Shown: positions 15,536 to 23,242, numbered from the stretch's first letter. The stretch is DNA of 50,522 nucleotides from JAIPIY01 sp964489785 (GCA_964489785.1 CAZAZY010000003.1:1-50522); one strand, 5' to 3'. The notes: generated by a model from the letters alone, not told the origin. Program-made: numbers and translations.

Positions 15536-18500
15536 ATGAATGAAACTTTACCCGGTGGTGTTCCTAGATCTAAAGAAGAGATCTCTGAAGATGCTAAAAA
15601 TAAAGCATTGGAAAAAATTAAAAAGGGTATTTCAGTTGTAAACATAGAAGAAATTGCAGAAGCAGAAGCAAAAAAAGCTGCGGATGCATATATGACAGAA
15701 TCAAAATCTGGAGCTGGGTTTCTTAAAAAACTTTGGAAACATACTTTTTTTGATGAATATTATCGACAACGAGAAATAAACAAAGTTCGTGAAGAAATAA
15801 AAAATACAGGAAATATTTATACACGTAGATCGGAAAAATCAAATCCAGATCATGTTGCTGCTATGAGCGCTATTACAGAACGATTTGTTTCTGAATATGA
15901 AGGTACGCTAAGTGAAGAAGAAGAGAAAAAAGTTCTCGATGCAAAAGATACAAAAACCATTACTGCAAAAACAAACATTCAAGATATTGTACAAAAATAT
16001 GCACAGGGTCTCATATCAAAAGAAGTTTTTATAAACGAAAAAAATCGTGTTTTAAATACATTGGAAAATGATGATACGACAAAAGGTCCTAACATGTATG
16101 CGGATAATCTTTTGGAAATTGCAGAAAATGCCCGTCTGGCAGTTGAACATGGTGCATCCATAAAAGAATTAGATTTGGAAACAAATATTATTTTAGGAAA
16201 AGCAAAAAGTAGTCTAAAAACAGAAGCACATTTTAATATGGTTGACCGTGGTGTTGATTGGATGAAAAAATCAAAAGTCGGACGATTTGTCAGCCCTGCT
16301 GTTTTATCTACAGGAGTTGGGATTGCATATTCTCTTAGTGTTGGATTGGGTAAAAAAGCATTAGGATCTCAGGCTGCTGCGTGGGGTACGTTTGGTGCAG
16401 CTGTTGCGGTATCCAGTGCATTTGCTGGTATGAATGAAAGTCAGCGCGTTGCATTAGAACGCGCTCAACATGGACTAGAAATGGCCGAGGGTGGAACATT
16501 TGAAAAAGATTCAAAACGCCGAGAGCAAATAGACCAGTATCAATACCAAATGGAAAAATCATCTGATTTGGCAGCTGCATTGCGTGGTCTTGTTTTTGAA
16601 AAAGATGCCAAAGGAAATGAAACAATAAAAAATATCAAAGAAGAAGAAATGAGTGCAATCTTTGCACAATTGGCTGCTATTGAAGCACGAAATTCTTTGA
16701 ATGCAAAAAAGAAAATCGATCTCATCTCATATACTGATATTGGTAGTGTAGAAAAAGAAAGAACTGATTTAACTATTTTGACTGCAAAAGCAAAAGTAGA
16801 ATTACGAAAGAAAATAGAAGCCGGATTAAAAGGAGGAATTCCAGAAGGGGAAACTTTTGATACCTATCTTGCAAAACAAGCAAAAACCGTAGAAGATTCT
16901 TTGATGGGTGGCGAGCGGGGTATCTCTGCACAAGACAGGGCATTTAGTAAATACAAGGCAAAACGTGTTGCAATGAAAGTGGGAGCAACTGCTCTGAGTG
17001 GTCTTGTAATTGGCGGTGCTGTACAAGAGGCAGTGGCATTTTTCAAAGATGATACCCAGGGTATTATCGAAGGTTTCTTAAAAAATGGTGGAGATGAAAA
17101 TAGGATTCAAACCCCATTGGAACATTTGCGTGGATGGATAATGAATGATCCGTCTACTATGGGTCTCGATAATCCTGTAACAACAAATATCGATGGAATC
17201 ACATTTAATACACCAGAAGGAACCAGTATTATAAAAAATGCAGATGAAACCTTTGACGTTCTCAAGGGTGATACTGTTATTTCAGACAATATTAAATTAT
17301 CTTTTGATGCAGATGGTAATTTAGATGCTGGATCTTTGGCTCGATTAGGGGAAACTGGTGTTGTTGCAAATACTACACATACATTGGTAGAAAGTACAAA
17401 ACAAATAATCCAGACAGCAGCAGAATATGTGGAAACTCATGAAGGAACTCAACATATTACCCGTGATGCTTGGTATGACAACGATACATCTATTTTTGAT
17501 AAAAATGAATTACGTCTTGATTGGGGTGGTGGTACAGGAATCGATGCAGATGGTAACTATGTTCTTAATATGGCGCGTATGGCAGAAGATGGATCTTTTC
17601 ATGATGGTTTTTTAGTAGATGCACAAGAAAAAATGAAAGATGGGGCATTAAAAATGATTTTCTCGTTATCTCAGGATACACAACATCATGTATTTGAAGT
17701 TCCTATAGATACAAACGGGAATGCAGTAATTGATCCAAATAGTGAAATGGGAAAATTATTTTTTGCTACAGAAAACGGTCAAGCTGTTTTCAAGGGGCGT
17801 TTTGCTGAAGTCGTACAGTCATTTGGTGAGCAAAATGGTGTTGAGCACGTAAAACCATTGGCAACATTGGTTGGTGAAAATAATGACACTATTGAATCAA
17901 TAATTCCTGTACACGTTGATCATCCGGTGCATAATCTGGAATTACCATTAGATACAGAGCCTCCTTATTTTATTCCCGTTGTTCCACGAACACCATTGGA
18001 AACACTAATGAAGAAAAAAGAAAAAGAAGCAGGCAAAAAATCTGGTGGGCCCATTATTGCTCCTATTATTGTCGAAGATGAAAAGAAAAAGAAGGGAATT
18101 GATGAGTCAATAAAAGTAACCCAAGAAGAATACCGGGGTATGCAAGATGATCTGAAAATGATAAACAAAAAAATTCAATCATCTGAAGGAATTATTACCG
18201 TTACAGAAAATGATTTCAAATCTGCGTATGGAAAGAAACGTTATCGAGAATTATCTTTTATTCAAGAAGGTATTCCGGTAACCTTTAATAAAGCCGAAAT
18301 GCAGGCTATTGGAGATGAACTAGAAGGAATGCTTTCTCGTGCCACTGTAATTATCCCAGAAGAGGCTATAGCGGTTAGTCCAGAAAAATCACCGGATGCA
18401 ATGAAAAAAGACATTGAGATGTTAAATAAAAAAATTCAATCATCTGAGGGTATTATTATGATTTCAGAAGGGGATTTTTCTTCTGAGTATGGACGTAACA

Positions 18501-18943
18501 AATATCAGGAAATGAAAAACATTCCAGATGGTAAGCCGGTGGTATTTAACAAGACCGAATTAGATATTATTGCAACAGGATTAGAAGCTCTTCTTGTTGG
18601 TAATAAAGAAGAAGCGGTAGAGGTGAAGGCAATCAAAGAAAAAGCTGGAGAAACGGCAAAAGTGGGTGGCCCTATTGTAGCTCCTATCATCGTACAGGAA
18701 AAACCAAAAGATTCTTCGTTAGAGCAGGTATTTACCAGTGCTGATCTATTAAAAACAGGAACAGAATTCGAAGATACCAAAAATACCTACAAAATAATCA
18801 AAGTTGGGGGTTGGATTTTCAAAGATATGAAAGTTGAAGTTACAAGTAAGGAAACAGGTGAAGTTTCGAAAGATAGTTTTAGTGTCAGCGATGCAGAAAA
18901 TGCATTCAAACAAGGTTCTATTACCATTACAAAAATAATATAA
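15536..18943 (+). CDS. Giant repeat-bearing membrane-associated protein of unknown function
   Basis: 1135 residues, no family recognised. The N-terminus is charged and helical, with FLKKLWKHTFFDEYYRQ near residue 63. Two glycine/alanine-rich hydrophobic regions (about 247-300 and 477-502) could be membrane hairpins. The middle (about 520-830) is polar and beta-rich (for example GITFNTPEGTSI, DADGNLDAGSLARLG). The C-terminus holds two copies of a 62-residue unit, starting near 871 and 958, each containing LNKKIQSSEGI or INKKIQSSEGI. They are flanked by two copies of GGPI(I/V)APIIV (about 835 and 1042), and a short KGQ-like beta domain ends the protein. There is no signal peptide. It is co-transcribed with the 18951 gene. 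Confidence 0.75.
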   Translation: MNETLPGGVPRSKEEISEDAKNKALEKIKKGISVVNIEEIAEAEAKKAADAYMTESKSGAGFLKKLWKHTFFDEYYRQREINKVREEIKNTGNIYTRRSEKSNPDHVAAMSAITERFVSEYEGTLSEEEEKKVLDAKDTKTITAKTNIQDIVQKYAQGLISKEVFINEKNRVLNTLENDDTTKGPNMYADNLLEIAENARLAVEHGASIKELDLETNIILGKAKSSLKTEAHFNMVDRGVDWMKKSKVGRFVSPAVLSTGVGIAYSLSVGLGKKALGSQAAAWGTFGAAVAVSSAFAGMNESQRVALERAQHGLEMAEGGTFEKDSKRREQIDQYQYQMEKSSDLAAALRGLVFEKDAKGNETIKNIKEEEMSAIFAQLAAIEARNSLNAKKKIDLISYTDIGSVEKERTDLTILTAKAKVELRKKIEAGLKGGIPEGETFDTYLAKQAKTVEDSLMGGERGISAQDRAFSKYKAKRVAMKVGATALSGLVIGGAVQEAVAFFKDDTQGIIEGFLKNGGDENRIQTPLEHLRGWIMNDPSTMGLDNPVTTNIDGITFNTPEGTSIIKNADETFDVLKGDTVISDNIKLSFDADGNLDAGSLARLGETGVVANTTHTLVESTKQIIQTAAEYVETHEGTQHITRDAWYDNDTSIFDKNELRLDWGGGTGIDADGNYVLNMARMAEDGSFHDGFLVDAQEKMKDGALKMIFSLSQDTQHHVFEVPIDTNGNAVIDPNSEMGKLFFATENGQAVFKGRFAEVVQSFGEQNGVEHVKPLATLVGENNDTIESIIPVHVDHPVHNLELPLDTEPPYFIPVVPRTPLETLMKKKEKEAGKKSGGPIIAPIIVEDEKKKKGIDESIKVTQEEYRGMQDDLKMINKKIQSSEGIITVTENDFKSAYGKKRYRELSFIQEGIPVTFNKAEMQAIGDELEGMLSRATVIIPEEAIAVSPEKSPDAMKKDIEMLNKKIQSSEGIIMISEGDFSSEYGRNKYQEMKNIPDGKPVVFNKTELDIIATGLEALLVGNKEEAVEVKAIKEKAGETAKVGGPIVAPIIVQEKPKDSSLEQVFTSADLLKTGTEFEDTKNTYKIIKVGGWIFKDMKVEVTSKETGEVSKDSFSVSDAENAFKQGSITITKII

Positions 18944-18950
18944 ATACACC

Positions 18951-19256
18951 ATGAATCAAAATCTTAATTTAGAATCATTTGTCGATCGATTGTACGAAGA
19001 AAAGAAATTTCCAGCAGATTTGGAAAAAGAAGTTGCTGATCAAATTAAATCAGATTTATTAAATCAATTAGAGGATCGTATTAATGCCGTGATTATTAGT
19101 AATTTATCTACTGAAAAATTAGAAGAATTTAATACACTTTTAGATGCCGATACAGCAGATGAGCAAATGCAAGAATTCTTTCTTTCTGCAATTCCTGATC
19201 TATCCCAATTAATTGCGGCAGAATTATTGGTTTTCAAACAATCATATCTAGCATAA
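18951..19256 (+). CDS. DUF5663-like small helical protein
   Basis: 101 residues, acidic and fully helical: SFVDRLYEEKKFPADLEKEV, then NQLEDRINAVIISNLSTEKL and IPDLSQLIAAELLVFKQSYL. The layout resembles the DUF5663 family of small proteins, recurrent in Patescibacteria, but the assignment rests on memory of the pattern. It starts seven bases after the stop of the 1135-residue protein and ends at a strong terminator, so it is the second gene of that operon and may act with it. Confidence 0.6.
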   Translation: MNQNLNLESFVDRLYEEKKFPADLEKEVADQIKSDLLNQLEDRINAVIISNLSTEKLEEFNTLLDADTADEQMQEFFLSAIPDLSQLIAAELLVFKQSYLA

Positions 19257-19266
19257 TTACTATATT

Positions 19267-19295
19267 AAAAAAACCGCACATTGTGCGGTTTTTTT
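19267..19295. terminator. Bidirectional terminator between the 18951 gene and rnr
   Basis: AAAAAACCGCACA pairing with TGTGCGGTTTTTT. It provides a U-tract in both directions for these convergent genes. Confidence 0.88.
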
Positions 19296-19298
19296 CAT

Positions 19299-21368
19299 TT
19301 ATGCTTCGACAGCTACAAGATCATAATCAATAGTTTTTCGTATTTGATTAGTTGCTGAAACTCGAATGGTGATAGATTGTCCAATAAAGAATGCTGTTTC
19401 GCCTCGGGAATTTTGAATAGTTCGTGTCGCATCGTTGTATTCAACATTGCCTGGCAAATGTCGCATACGAATTAATCCTTCGGATCGCGTCGTTCTTTCT
19501 TGTACAAAGATACCCATCTGAGATACTCCAGAAACAACCCCATCAAAAGTTTCGCCAATACGGGTACTCATGTATTCTACTTGTTTGTATTTAATAGAAT
19601 CCCATTCTGCTTCTTGAGCATCTCGTTCTCGACGTGATGAATGCATGGCTTGTTCTTGATAAAAATGTAATGCATTTTTAGGTAGGGGTTTGCCCTGTAC
19701 GTGATACATTAATAATCGGTGTACCAAAATGTCTGGATATCGTCGAATAGGGGACGTAAAATGCGTATAGTGTTCAAAACCTAATCCATAATGACCTACG
19801 TTGTCGGTGGTATAGATTGCTTTTGCCATAGATCGAACAATAGCAGTTTGAATCATTGATTGTGCATCTTTATCAGAAACACTTCGCAATAATGCATTTA
19901 AATCTCGAGGATCTACGACATCATTTTTCGAAGAAATAGTGTATCCTAATTGTTCAAGATAAATAATAAGATTGTGCATCTTTTCTTCATTTGGTGGTTC
20001 GTGAATACGATATACGAATATGTTTTCTCCACTTTCTTTTGTCATGAATTCTGCAATCTTTCGGTTTGCCAAAAGCATACATTCTTCAATCAATTTCATG
20101 GTTTCCAATCGTTCCTTTACTGCAGCGCGAATAGGTTTTCCTGATTCATCTAATACGAATTTTACTTCATCTGAATCCATAATCAGAGCACCATTTTCTT
20201 GGCGTGCTTTTTCTAGATATTTTGAAATGGCATGAATATGCTGTAGTTCATTTGCAAATGGACCCTCTTTGGTATCCAATACATGCTGAGCTTCGGCGTA
20301 GGTAAATCTTTTTTGAGAACGAATAATGGTTCTTCCAAACCATGAATCTAATACAGTACCATCTTTTTTGATAGTAAAAATTGCTGACATTGCCAGACGG
20401 TCAACATCTTGTTTTAAACTACAAAGTTCATTAGAAAGTTTTTCTGGTAGCATGGGAACTGTTCGGTCAACCAAATATACTGATGTTGCACGTTCTTGAG
20501 CTTCGCGGTCCAGGGCACTGCCTTCTTGTACATAAAAAGAAACATCTGCAATGTGAATACCTAATTCATAGGTGTCATTTTCTAATATCTGCAATGATAG
20601 GGCATCGTCAAAATCTTTTGCGTCTTCTGGGTCGATAGTAAACGTTCCCACGCCACGCATGTCTTTTCGATTTGGTGCTTCGTCTGCAATGGTTTGTTCG
20701 TCTAATTTTTCTGCTTCATCCAGAGCGTCTTGCGGATAGTTAATATCAAAACCATGTTCCATGGCAAATGCAATCATCTCGGCATTGTTTTCTCCTGGTT
20801 TTCCTAATACTTGGCGTACGGAACCAATGATGTGTGACTGATGCCATTCTTGGATTTCTATGTATACTTTTTCTCCCAATTTTGCATCTTTGATATCTGA
20901 TTCAGCAATAGAAACCTGCATGTGCATGCGTTCATCATCTGGAATGATGGTGTATTCTTTTCCATGCTTTGCCAATGTCCCTACAATTCCTGTTTTTGCA
21001 CGACGAACAATGTCTAATTTGGTAACTTCATATGATGATCCTTGTTGTTCATACGATACAGATACAATATCACCATGCAATGCCTGGTGGGGAAGATCTG
21101 ATGGAATATCGATAACAATATCATCTGATGATTTTTGCCCTTTGATTACTATGAATGGAATACTGTTTCGTCCAATGCGGAATTTTGATTCAGCGATTTT
21201 TGATTCTTTTGGTTTACTGTTGTCTATTTTTTTCTTTGGTGCAGATTGAGATTGAAAAAGGTTTTTCGATCCTACTTTTGTGCGGTTTGGTTTTTTATTT
21301 TTTTGATATGGGGCTGATTTGCCAGTGTTTTTTTTATGCTCAGAATTGCCTGATTGTTTAGATTTCAT
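19299..21368 (-). CDS. rnr: Ribonuclease R (RNB-family 3'-5' exoribonuclease)
   Basis: 689 residues from ATG 21368; the open frame extends upstream, but the -10 box sits six bases before this ATG. A lysine/asparagine-rich extension (about 1-50) precedes cold-shock domains (about 55-200). The RNB catalytic domain has TIDPEDAKDFDDALSL with the metal-binding aspartates, then HIADVSFYV, RTVPMLPEKLSNELCSL, and FTSPIRRYPDILVHRLL near the C-terminal side. An S1 domain ends the protein (GETFDGVVSGVSQMGIFVQ). It degrades structured RNA and supports rRNA and tmRNA quality control. It is transcribed alone and converges on the DUF5663-like gene. Confidence 0.93.
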   Translation of the reverse strand: MKSKQSGNSEHKKNTGKSAPYQKNKKPNRTKVGSKNLFQSQSAPKKKIDNSKPKESKIAESKFRIGRNSIPFIVIKGQKSSDDIVIDIPSDLPHQALHGDIVSVSYEQQGSSYEVTKLDIVRRAKTGIVGTLAKHGKEYTIIPDDERMHMQVSIAESDIKDAKLGEKVYIEIQEWHQSHIIGSVRQVLGKPGENNAEMIAFAMEHGFDINYPQDALDEAEKLDEQTIADEAPNRKDMRGVGTFTIDPEDAKDFDDALSLQILENDTYELGIHIADVSFYVQEGSALDREAQERATSVYLVDRTVPMLPEKLSNELCSLKQDVDRLAMSAIFTIKKDGTVLDSWFGRTIIRSQKRFTYAEAQHVLDTKEGPFANELQHIHAISKYLEKARQENGALIMDSDEVKFVLDESGKPIRAAVKERLETMKLIEECMLLANRKIAEFMTKESGENIFVYRIHEPPNEEKMHNLIIYLEQLGYTISSKNDVVDPRDLNALLRSVSDKDAQSMIQTAIVRSMAKAIYTTDNVGHYGLGFEHYTHFTSPIRRYPDILVHRLLMYHVQGKPLPKNALHFYQEQAMHSSRRERDAQEAEWDSIKYKQVEYMSTRIGETFDGVVSGVSQMGIFVQERTTRSEGLIRMRHLPGNVEYNDATRTIQNSRGETAFFIGQSITIRVSATNQIRKTIDYDLVAVEA

Positions 21369-21374
21369 GTTCCC

Positions 21375-21383
21375 AGTATACCA
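21375..21383 (-). promoter_or_regulatory. Extended -10 promoter of rnr (leaderless)
   Basis: Minus-strand TGGTATACT ends six bases before the ATG at 21368, predicting transcription from the start codon itself. Confidence 0.65.
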
Positions 21384-21444
21384 TAGAATAAGCTTTTTGG
21401 TGATATGGGCACCAGGACTTTTATGTGGGGAATCGGGTGCGGGC

Positions 21445-21473
21445 TTGCTTTTTTTGTTGGCTCGTGATACTAT
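21445..21473 (+). promoter_or_regulatory. Promoter of rpsP
   Basis: TTGCTT (21445-21450), 17-base spacer, TACTAT (21468-21473). It ends eight bases before the ATG at 21482, so it is again leaderless. Confidence 0.55.
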
Positions 21474-21481
21474 CTTTGCGT

Positions 21482-21781
21482 ATGTTAATGATTCGATTAC
21501 AAAGAACAGGGCGAAAAAATGACCCACAATTTCGTGTGGTTGTAACAGAAAAACAAAACGGCCCAAAAAGCGGAAAGTTTTTAGAGGTTCTTGGTTCATA
21601 TAATCCTAAACTTGGAAATTTTGCTGTAAAAAAAGAAAAAGTACAAGAATGGATATCTCAGGGTGCTCAGATGTCTGATACTATTTTCAATCACTTGGTA
21701 AAAGAAGGTGTCATCGAAGGAAAGAAAAAGAATGTTCTTCCAAAGAAATCTCCATCTCCAAAACGAAAAGAAAAGAAATAA
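21482..21781 (+). CDS. rpsP: 30S ribosomal protein S16
   Basis: 99 residues from ATG 21482 (MLMIRLQRTGRKNDP). A second in-frame ATG at 21488 is possible; the longer open frame upstream overlaps the promoter. The core matches S16: IRLQRTGRKNDPQFRVVV, then SGKFLEVLGSYNPK and WISQGAQMSDTIFNHL. A lysine-rich tail (about 80-99) extends it. S16 stabilises the 5' domain of 16S rRNA in the small subunit. The KH-domain gene follows, as in many bacteria, but here a terminator and a separate promoter lie between them, and trmD is 25 kb away. Confidence 0.92.
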   Translation: MLMIRLQRTGRKNDPQFRVVVTEKQNGPKSGKFLEVLGSYNPKLGNFAVKKEKVQEWISQGAQMSDTIFNHLVKEGVIEGKKKNVLPKKSPSPKRKEKK

Positions 21782-21810
21782 AAAATATCCCGCCCATGCG
21801 GGATATTTTT
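21781..21810 (+). terminator. Terminator after rpsP
   Basis: AAAAATATCCCG / CGGGATATTTTT hairpin directly at the stop codon. Confidence 0.85.
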
Positions 21811-21821
21811 TATTATGTCTG

Positions 21822-21886
21822 TTGACACAGGGTCTTTGTGTAGATACAATGGATGTATATATCCATGTTCGAACATGCATATATAC
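21822..21886 (+). promoter_or_regulatory. Strong promoter with a 32-bp inverted repeat at the start site
   Basis: TTGACA (21822-21827), 17 bases, TACAAT (21845-21850). Bases 21855-21886 are an inverted repeat with 16-base arms (GTATATATCCATGTTC and GAACATGCATATATAC) and a single mismatch. Its centre is the perfect 14-base palindrome CATGTTCGAACATG. It covers the predicted +1, so it is either an operator or a 5'-UTR hairpin ahead of the KH-domain gene. Confidence 0.7.
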
Positions 21887-21919
21887 TATTAACAAATAAA
21901 AAGAAAAGACAGAATTATC

Positions 21920-22255
21920 ATGAATGATCAAGCACAAGAATTTCTTTCGTACGTTATCAAGGGATTAGTTGACCATCCAAATGATGTAAAAATCACACGG
22001 ACAGTTGACGACATGGGAGTACTTTTGACATTGGATCTTAACCCAGAAGATATGGGTAAAGTTATCGGTCGAAAAGGAAATACTGCAAAGGCAGTACGAA
22101 CTCTTCTTCGTGTTGTAGGGATGAAACATAATGCACGTGTTAACCTGAAAATCACAGAACCAGAAGGGGGAATGAAATCAGTTGCACGACCTGCGGCTGC
22201 AGATTCTAGCGAAGTAGATGCTGCAATCGAAGACTTGAAAAACGAACTTGAATAA
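21920..22255 (+). CDS. khpA: KH-domain RNA-binding protein KhpA/YlqC
   Basis: 111 residues. One KH domain with the conserved GxxG loop at GRKG (50-53) inside DMGKVIGRKGNTAKAVRTLL. The N-terminal DQAQEFLSYVIKGLVDHP is the usual KhpA start. A Glu/Asp-rich tail of about 30 residues (VDAAIEDLKNELE) is longer than in typical 75-80 residue KhpA. In Firmicutes KhpA works with KhpB in RNA binding and cell elongation. Its place next to rpsP is conserved in many bacteria. The roughly 60-base leader with a large inverted repeat suggests RNA- or repressor-level control, possibly autogenous. Confidence 0.88.
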   Translation: MNDQAQEFLSYVIKGLVDHPNDVKITRTVDDMGVLLTLDLNPEDMGKVIGRKGNTAKAVRTLLRVVGMKHNARVNLKITEPEGGMKSVARPAAADSSEVDAAIEDLKNELE

Positions 22256-22267
22256 ATAAAAATTATA

Positions 22268-22292
22268 AAAACCCCGCTACGGCGGGGTTTTT
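22268..22292 (+). terminator. Terminator after khpA
   Basis: AAACCCCGC / GCGGGGTTT stem with a short loop, then T-rich sequence. Confidence 0.85.
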
Positions 22293-22304
22293 ATAATGGA
22301 GAAA

Positions 22305-22313
22305 TGCTATACT
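22305..22313 (+). promoter_or_regulatory. Extended -10 promoter (leaderless)
   Basis: TGCTATACT ends six bases before the ATG at 22320. Confidence 0.6.
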
Positions 22314-22319
22314 GTATAT

Positions 22320-22685
22320 ATGAAGAAAAAAGTTTTATTTATCGTTGTTCTTATTATTGTTGGGATTTTTGTTATTACCAGTGATCTGTTTGTATCAAAA
22401 GAAATTGCCGAAGCTCCCGAAACGTCAGTAGTATTAGATGAAAAACAAACCGTTGTGGATGAAATTTTTCTAGTGGAAAATTATATTCGTGAAAATATTA
22501 CTACAATTGCGCCTGAAGAACCGGTATTGGGTGGAACATTCTATGTAATAGAAATTACCGTAAATGAAACGGAGCATAATGGGGAATTCGTATACGAAGA
22601 TGGACATATTCAGGGCCGTGCAAGTTTTACCTATGAGATACAAGATACTGTAGTTGTCTTGCAAAATATTCAGAAATTAGAATAA
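22320..22685 (+). CDS. Hypothetical membrane-anchored exported protein
   Basis: 121 residues from ATG 22320, chosen because the -10 box ends six bases upstream. MKKKVLFIVVLIIVGIFVIT is a classic signal-anchor (positive N-terminus, about 18 hydrophobic residues, no clear signal-peptidase site). The rest (about 28-121) is acidic and beta-rich, ending with GRASFTYEIQDTVVVLQNI. It is probably a small extracytoplasmic domain. No family is recognised. It has its own promoter and terminator. Confidence 0.65.
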   Translation: MKKKVLFIVVLIIVGIFVITSDLFVSKEIAEAPETSVVLDEKQTVVDEIFLVENYIRENITTIAPEEPVLGGTFYVIEITVNETEHNGEFVYEDGHIQGRASFTYEIQDTVVVLQNIQKLE

Positions 22686-22715
22686 TCCCTGATTTATAAA
22701 AACTCTCTGGTAAAA

Positions 22716-22745
22716 ATAAAAACCGCATCATGCGGTTTTTATTTT
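22716..22745. terminator. Terminator between the exported protein gene and the tRNA locus
   Basis: AAATAAAAACCGCA / TGCGGTTTTTATTT with a TCA loop. The A/T flanks allow function in both directions, so it can also end the minus-strand tRNA transcript. Confidence 0.85.
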
Positions 22746-22775
22746 TGAACCCTGCTTGTTCTTTTGAACATTTTG

Positions 22776-22973
22776 TGCAGCTGCCAGGACTCGAACCTGG
22801 GACCTCGTCATTATTAGGTGAAAAGTGATTAGTGAGCTTTTCACCGCTCTATTTGAAAACTTTGTGCGACTGCCAGGACTCGAACCTGGGACCTCGTCAT
22901 TATCAGTGACGCGCTCTAACCACCTGAGCTACAGTCGCACGAAATTTTCAAAGACCACCTGAGCTACAGCTGC
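22776..22973 (-). pseudogene. Split tRNA-Ile-like sequence interrupted in the D-loop by a complete tRNA
   Basis: On the minus strand the first 20 bases (22973-22954) read GCAGCTGTAGCTCAGGTGGT, a tRNA-Ile 5' part. The 3' part (22851-22776) has TAGAGCG, then a degenerate anticodon region, then intact variable and T arms, ending CAGCTGCA. The two acceptor strands, GCAGCTG and CAGCTGC, pair perfectly with each other. Between them lies a 102-base insert (22852-22953). Removing it restores the canonical D-loop GGTGGTTAGAGC. The insert is a whole tRNA-Ile(GAU) between complementary flanks. The outer anticodon arm has lost its normal 5' strand and carries a 9-bp hairpin (GGTGAAAAG / CTTTTCACC), so it is called a pseudogene. 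Confidence 0.7.
22865..22938 (-). tRNA. tRNA-Ile (anticodon GAU)
   Basis: Complete 74-base cloverleaf on the minus strand: acceptor GCGACTG / CAGTCGC, D arm GCTC / GAGC, anticodon stem CGTCA / TGACG with loop CTGATAA (anticodon GAT), T arm CCAGG / CCTGG with TTCGAGT. Discriminator A; CCA is not encoded. It lies inside a second tRNA-Ile-like sequence. The flanks outside the acceptor stem are also complementary (TTTGAAAA / TTTTCAAA), so the precursor would have a helix of about 20 bp. Confidence 0.93.
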
Positions 22974-22982
22974 ATGCACATT

Positions 22983-23011
22983 ACTATAGCAAAAAAGCCA
23001 CAATATCGCAA
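22983..23011 (-). promoter_or_regulatory. Promoter of the nested tRNA locus
   Basis: Minus strand TTGCGA (23011-23006), 17-base spacer, TGC-extended TATAGT (22988-22983). Transcription would start about four bases before the outer tRNA 5' end, so outer and inner tRNA are one transcript. Confidence 0.7.
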
Positions 23012-23047
23012 CTTCGGTTTTGCGCCGGCTGATTCTTTGTGGTGTAC

Positions 23048-23075
23048 TTGCATTTTATAGGCCAAGGTGTATAAT
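23048..23075 (+). promoter_or_regulatory. Promoter of the ATP synthase operon
   Basis: TTGCAT (23048-23053), 16 bases, TATAAT (23070-23075). The predicted start is near 23082, which leaves a leader of about 158 bases before the first gene, exceptional in a window where most genes seem leaderless. Confidence 0.65.
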
Positions 23076-23081
23076 TATGTG

Positions 23082-23242
23082 CGTTCGGGATACATGTCTC
23101 TTTTACTTGTATCTTGGGTGTTTTTTCCAGGGAAGTCTATTTCGAGATATCTCTCATTAAAACACTCAAGAAAAATAGAGACTACTTTCTTGGATATAAA
23201 AAAGTTACTCATCTAGGATGCGCATAGGGTTTCATTTCTATG
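23082..23242 (+). promoter_or_regulatory. Structured 5' leader of the ATP synthase operon, candidate cis-regulatory RNA
   Basis: Three pairings are visible. P2: GATACA (23089-23094) with TGTATC (23108-23113). P3: a 12-bp helix, CTTGGGTGTTTT (23113-23124) with AAAACACTCAAG (23159-23170), containing one G-U pair; base 23113 is shared with P2. A possible pseudoknot joins the P3 loop (AGTCTATTT, 23134-23142) to the strand after P3 (AAATAGAGACT, 23173-23183). CATAG (23223-23227) can pair with CTATG (23238-23242), which includes the start codon. No Shine-Dalgarno sequence and no terminator hairpin are seen. No known riboswitch consensus was recognised. Confidence 0.45.

Noticed and set aside
21425..21481. 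A longer S16 N-terminus
   Set aside because: The extra 19 residues would be translated from the promoter; S16 proteins begin at the IRLxRxG segment.
21864..21877. CATGTTCGAACATG as an SOS (LexA) box
   Set aside because: The Gram-positive LexA site has GAAC-N4-GTTC, the opposite arm order, and the downstream gene is not an SOS gene.
23076..23226. An 8-bp pairing of TATGTGCG (23076-23083) with TGCGCATA (23219-23226) that would close the atp leader into a multi-branch RNA
   Set aside because: The best -10 box (23070-23075) puts +1 near 23082, so most of the 5' strand would not be transcribed. It would matter only if transcription starts further upstream.
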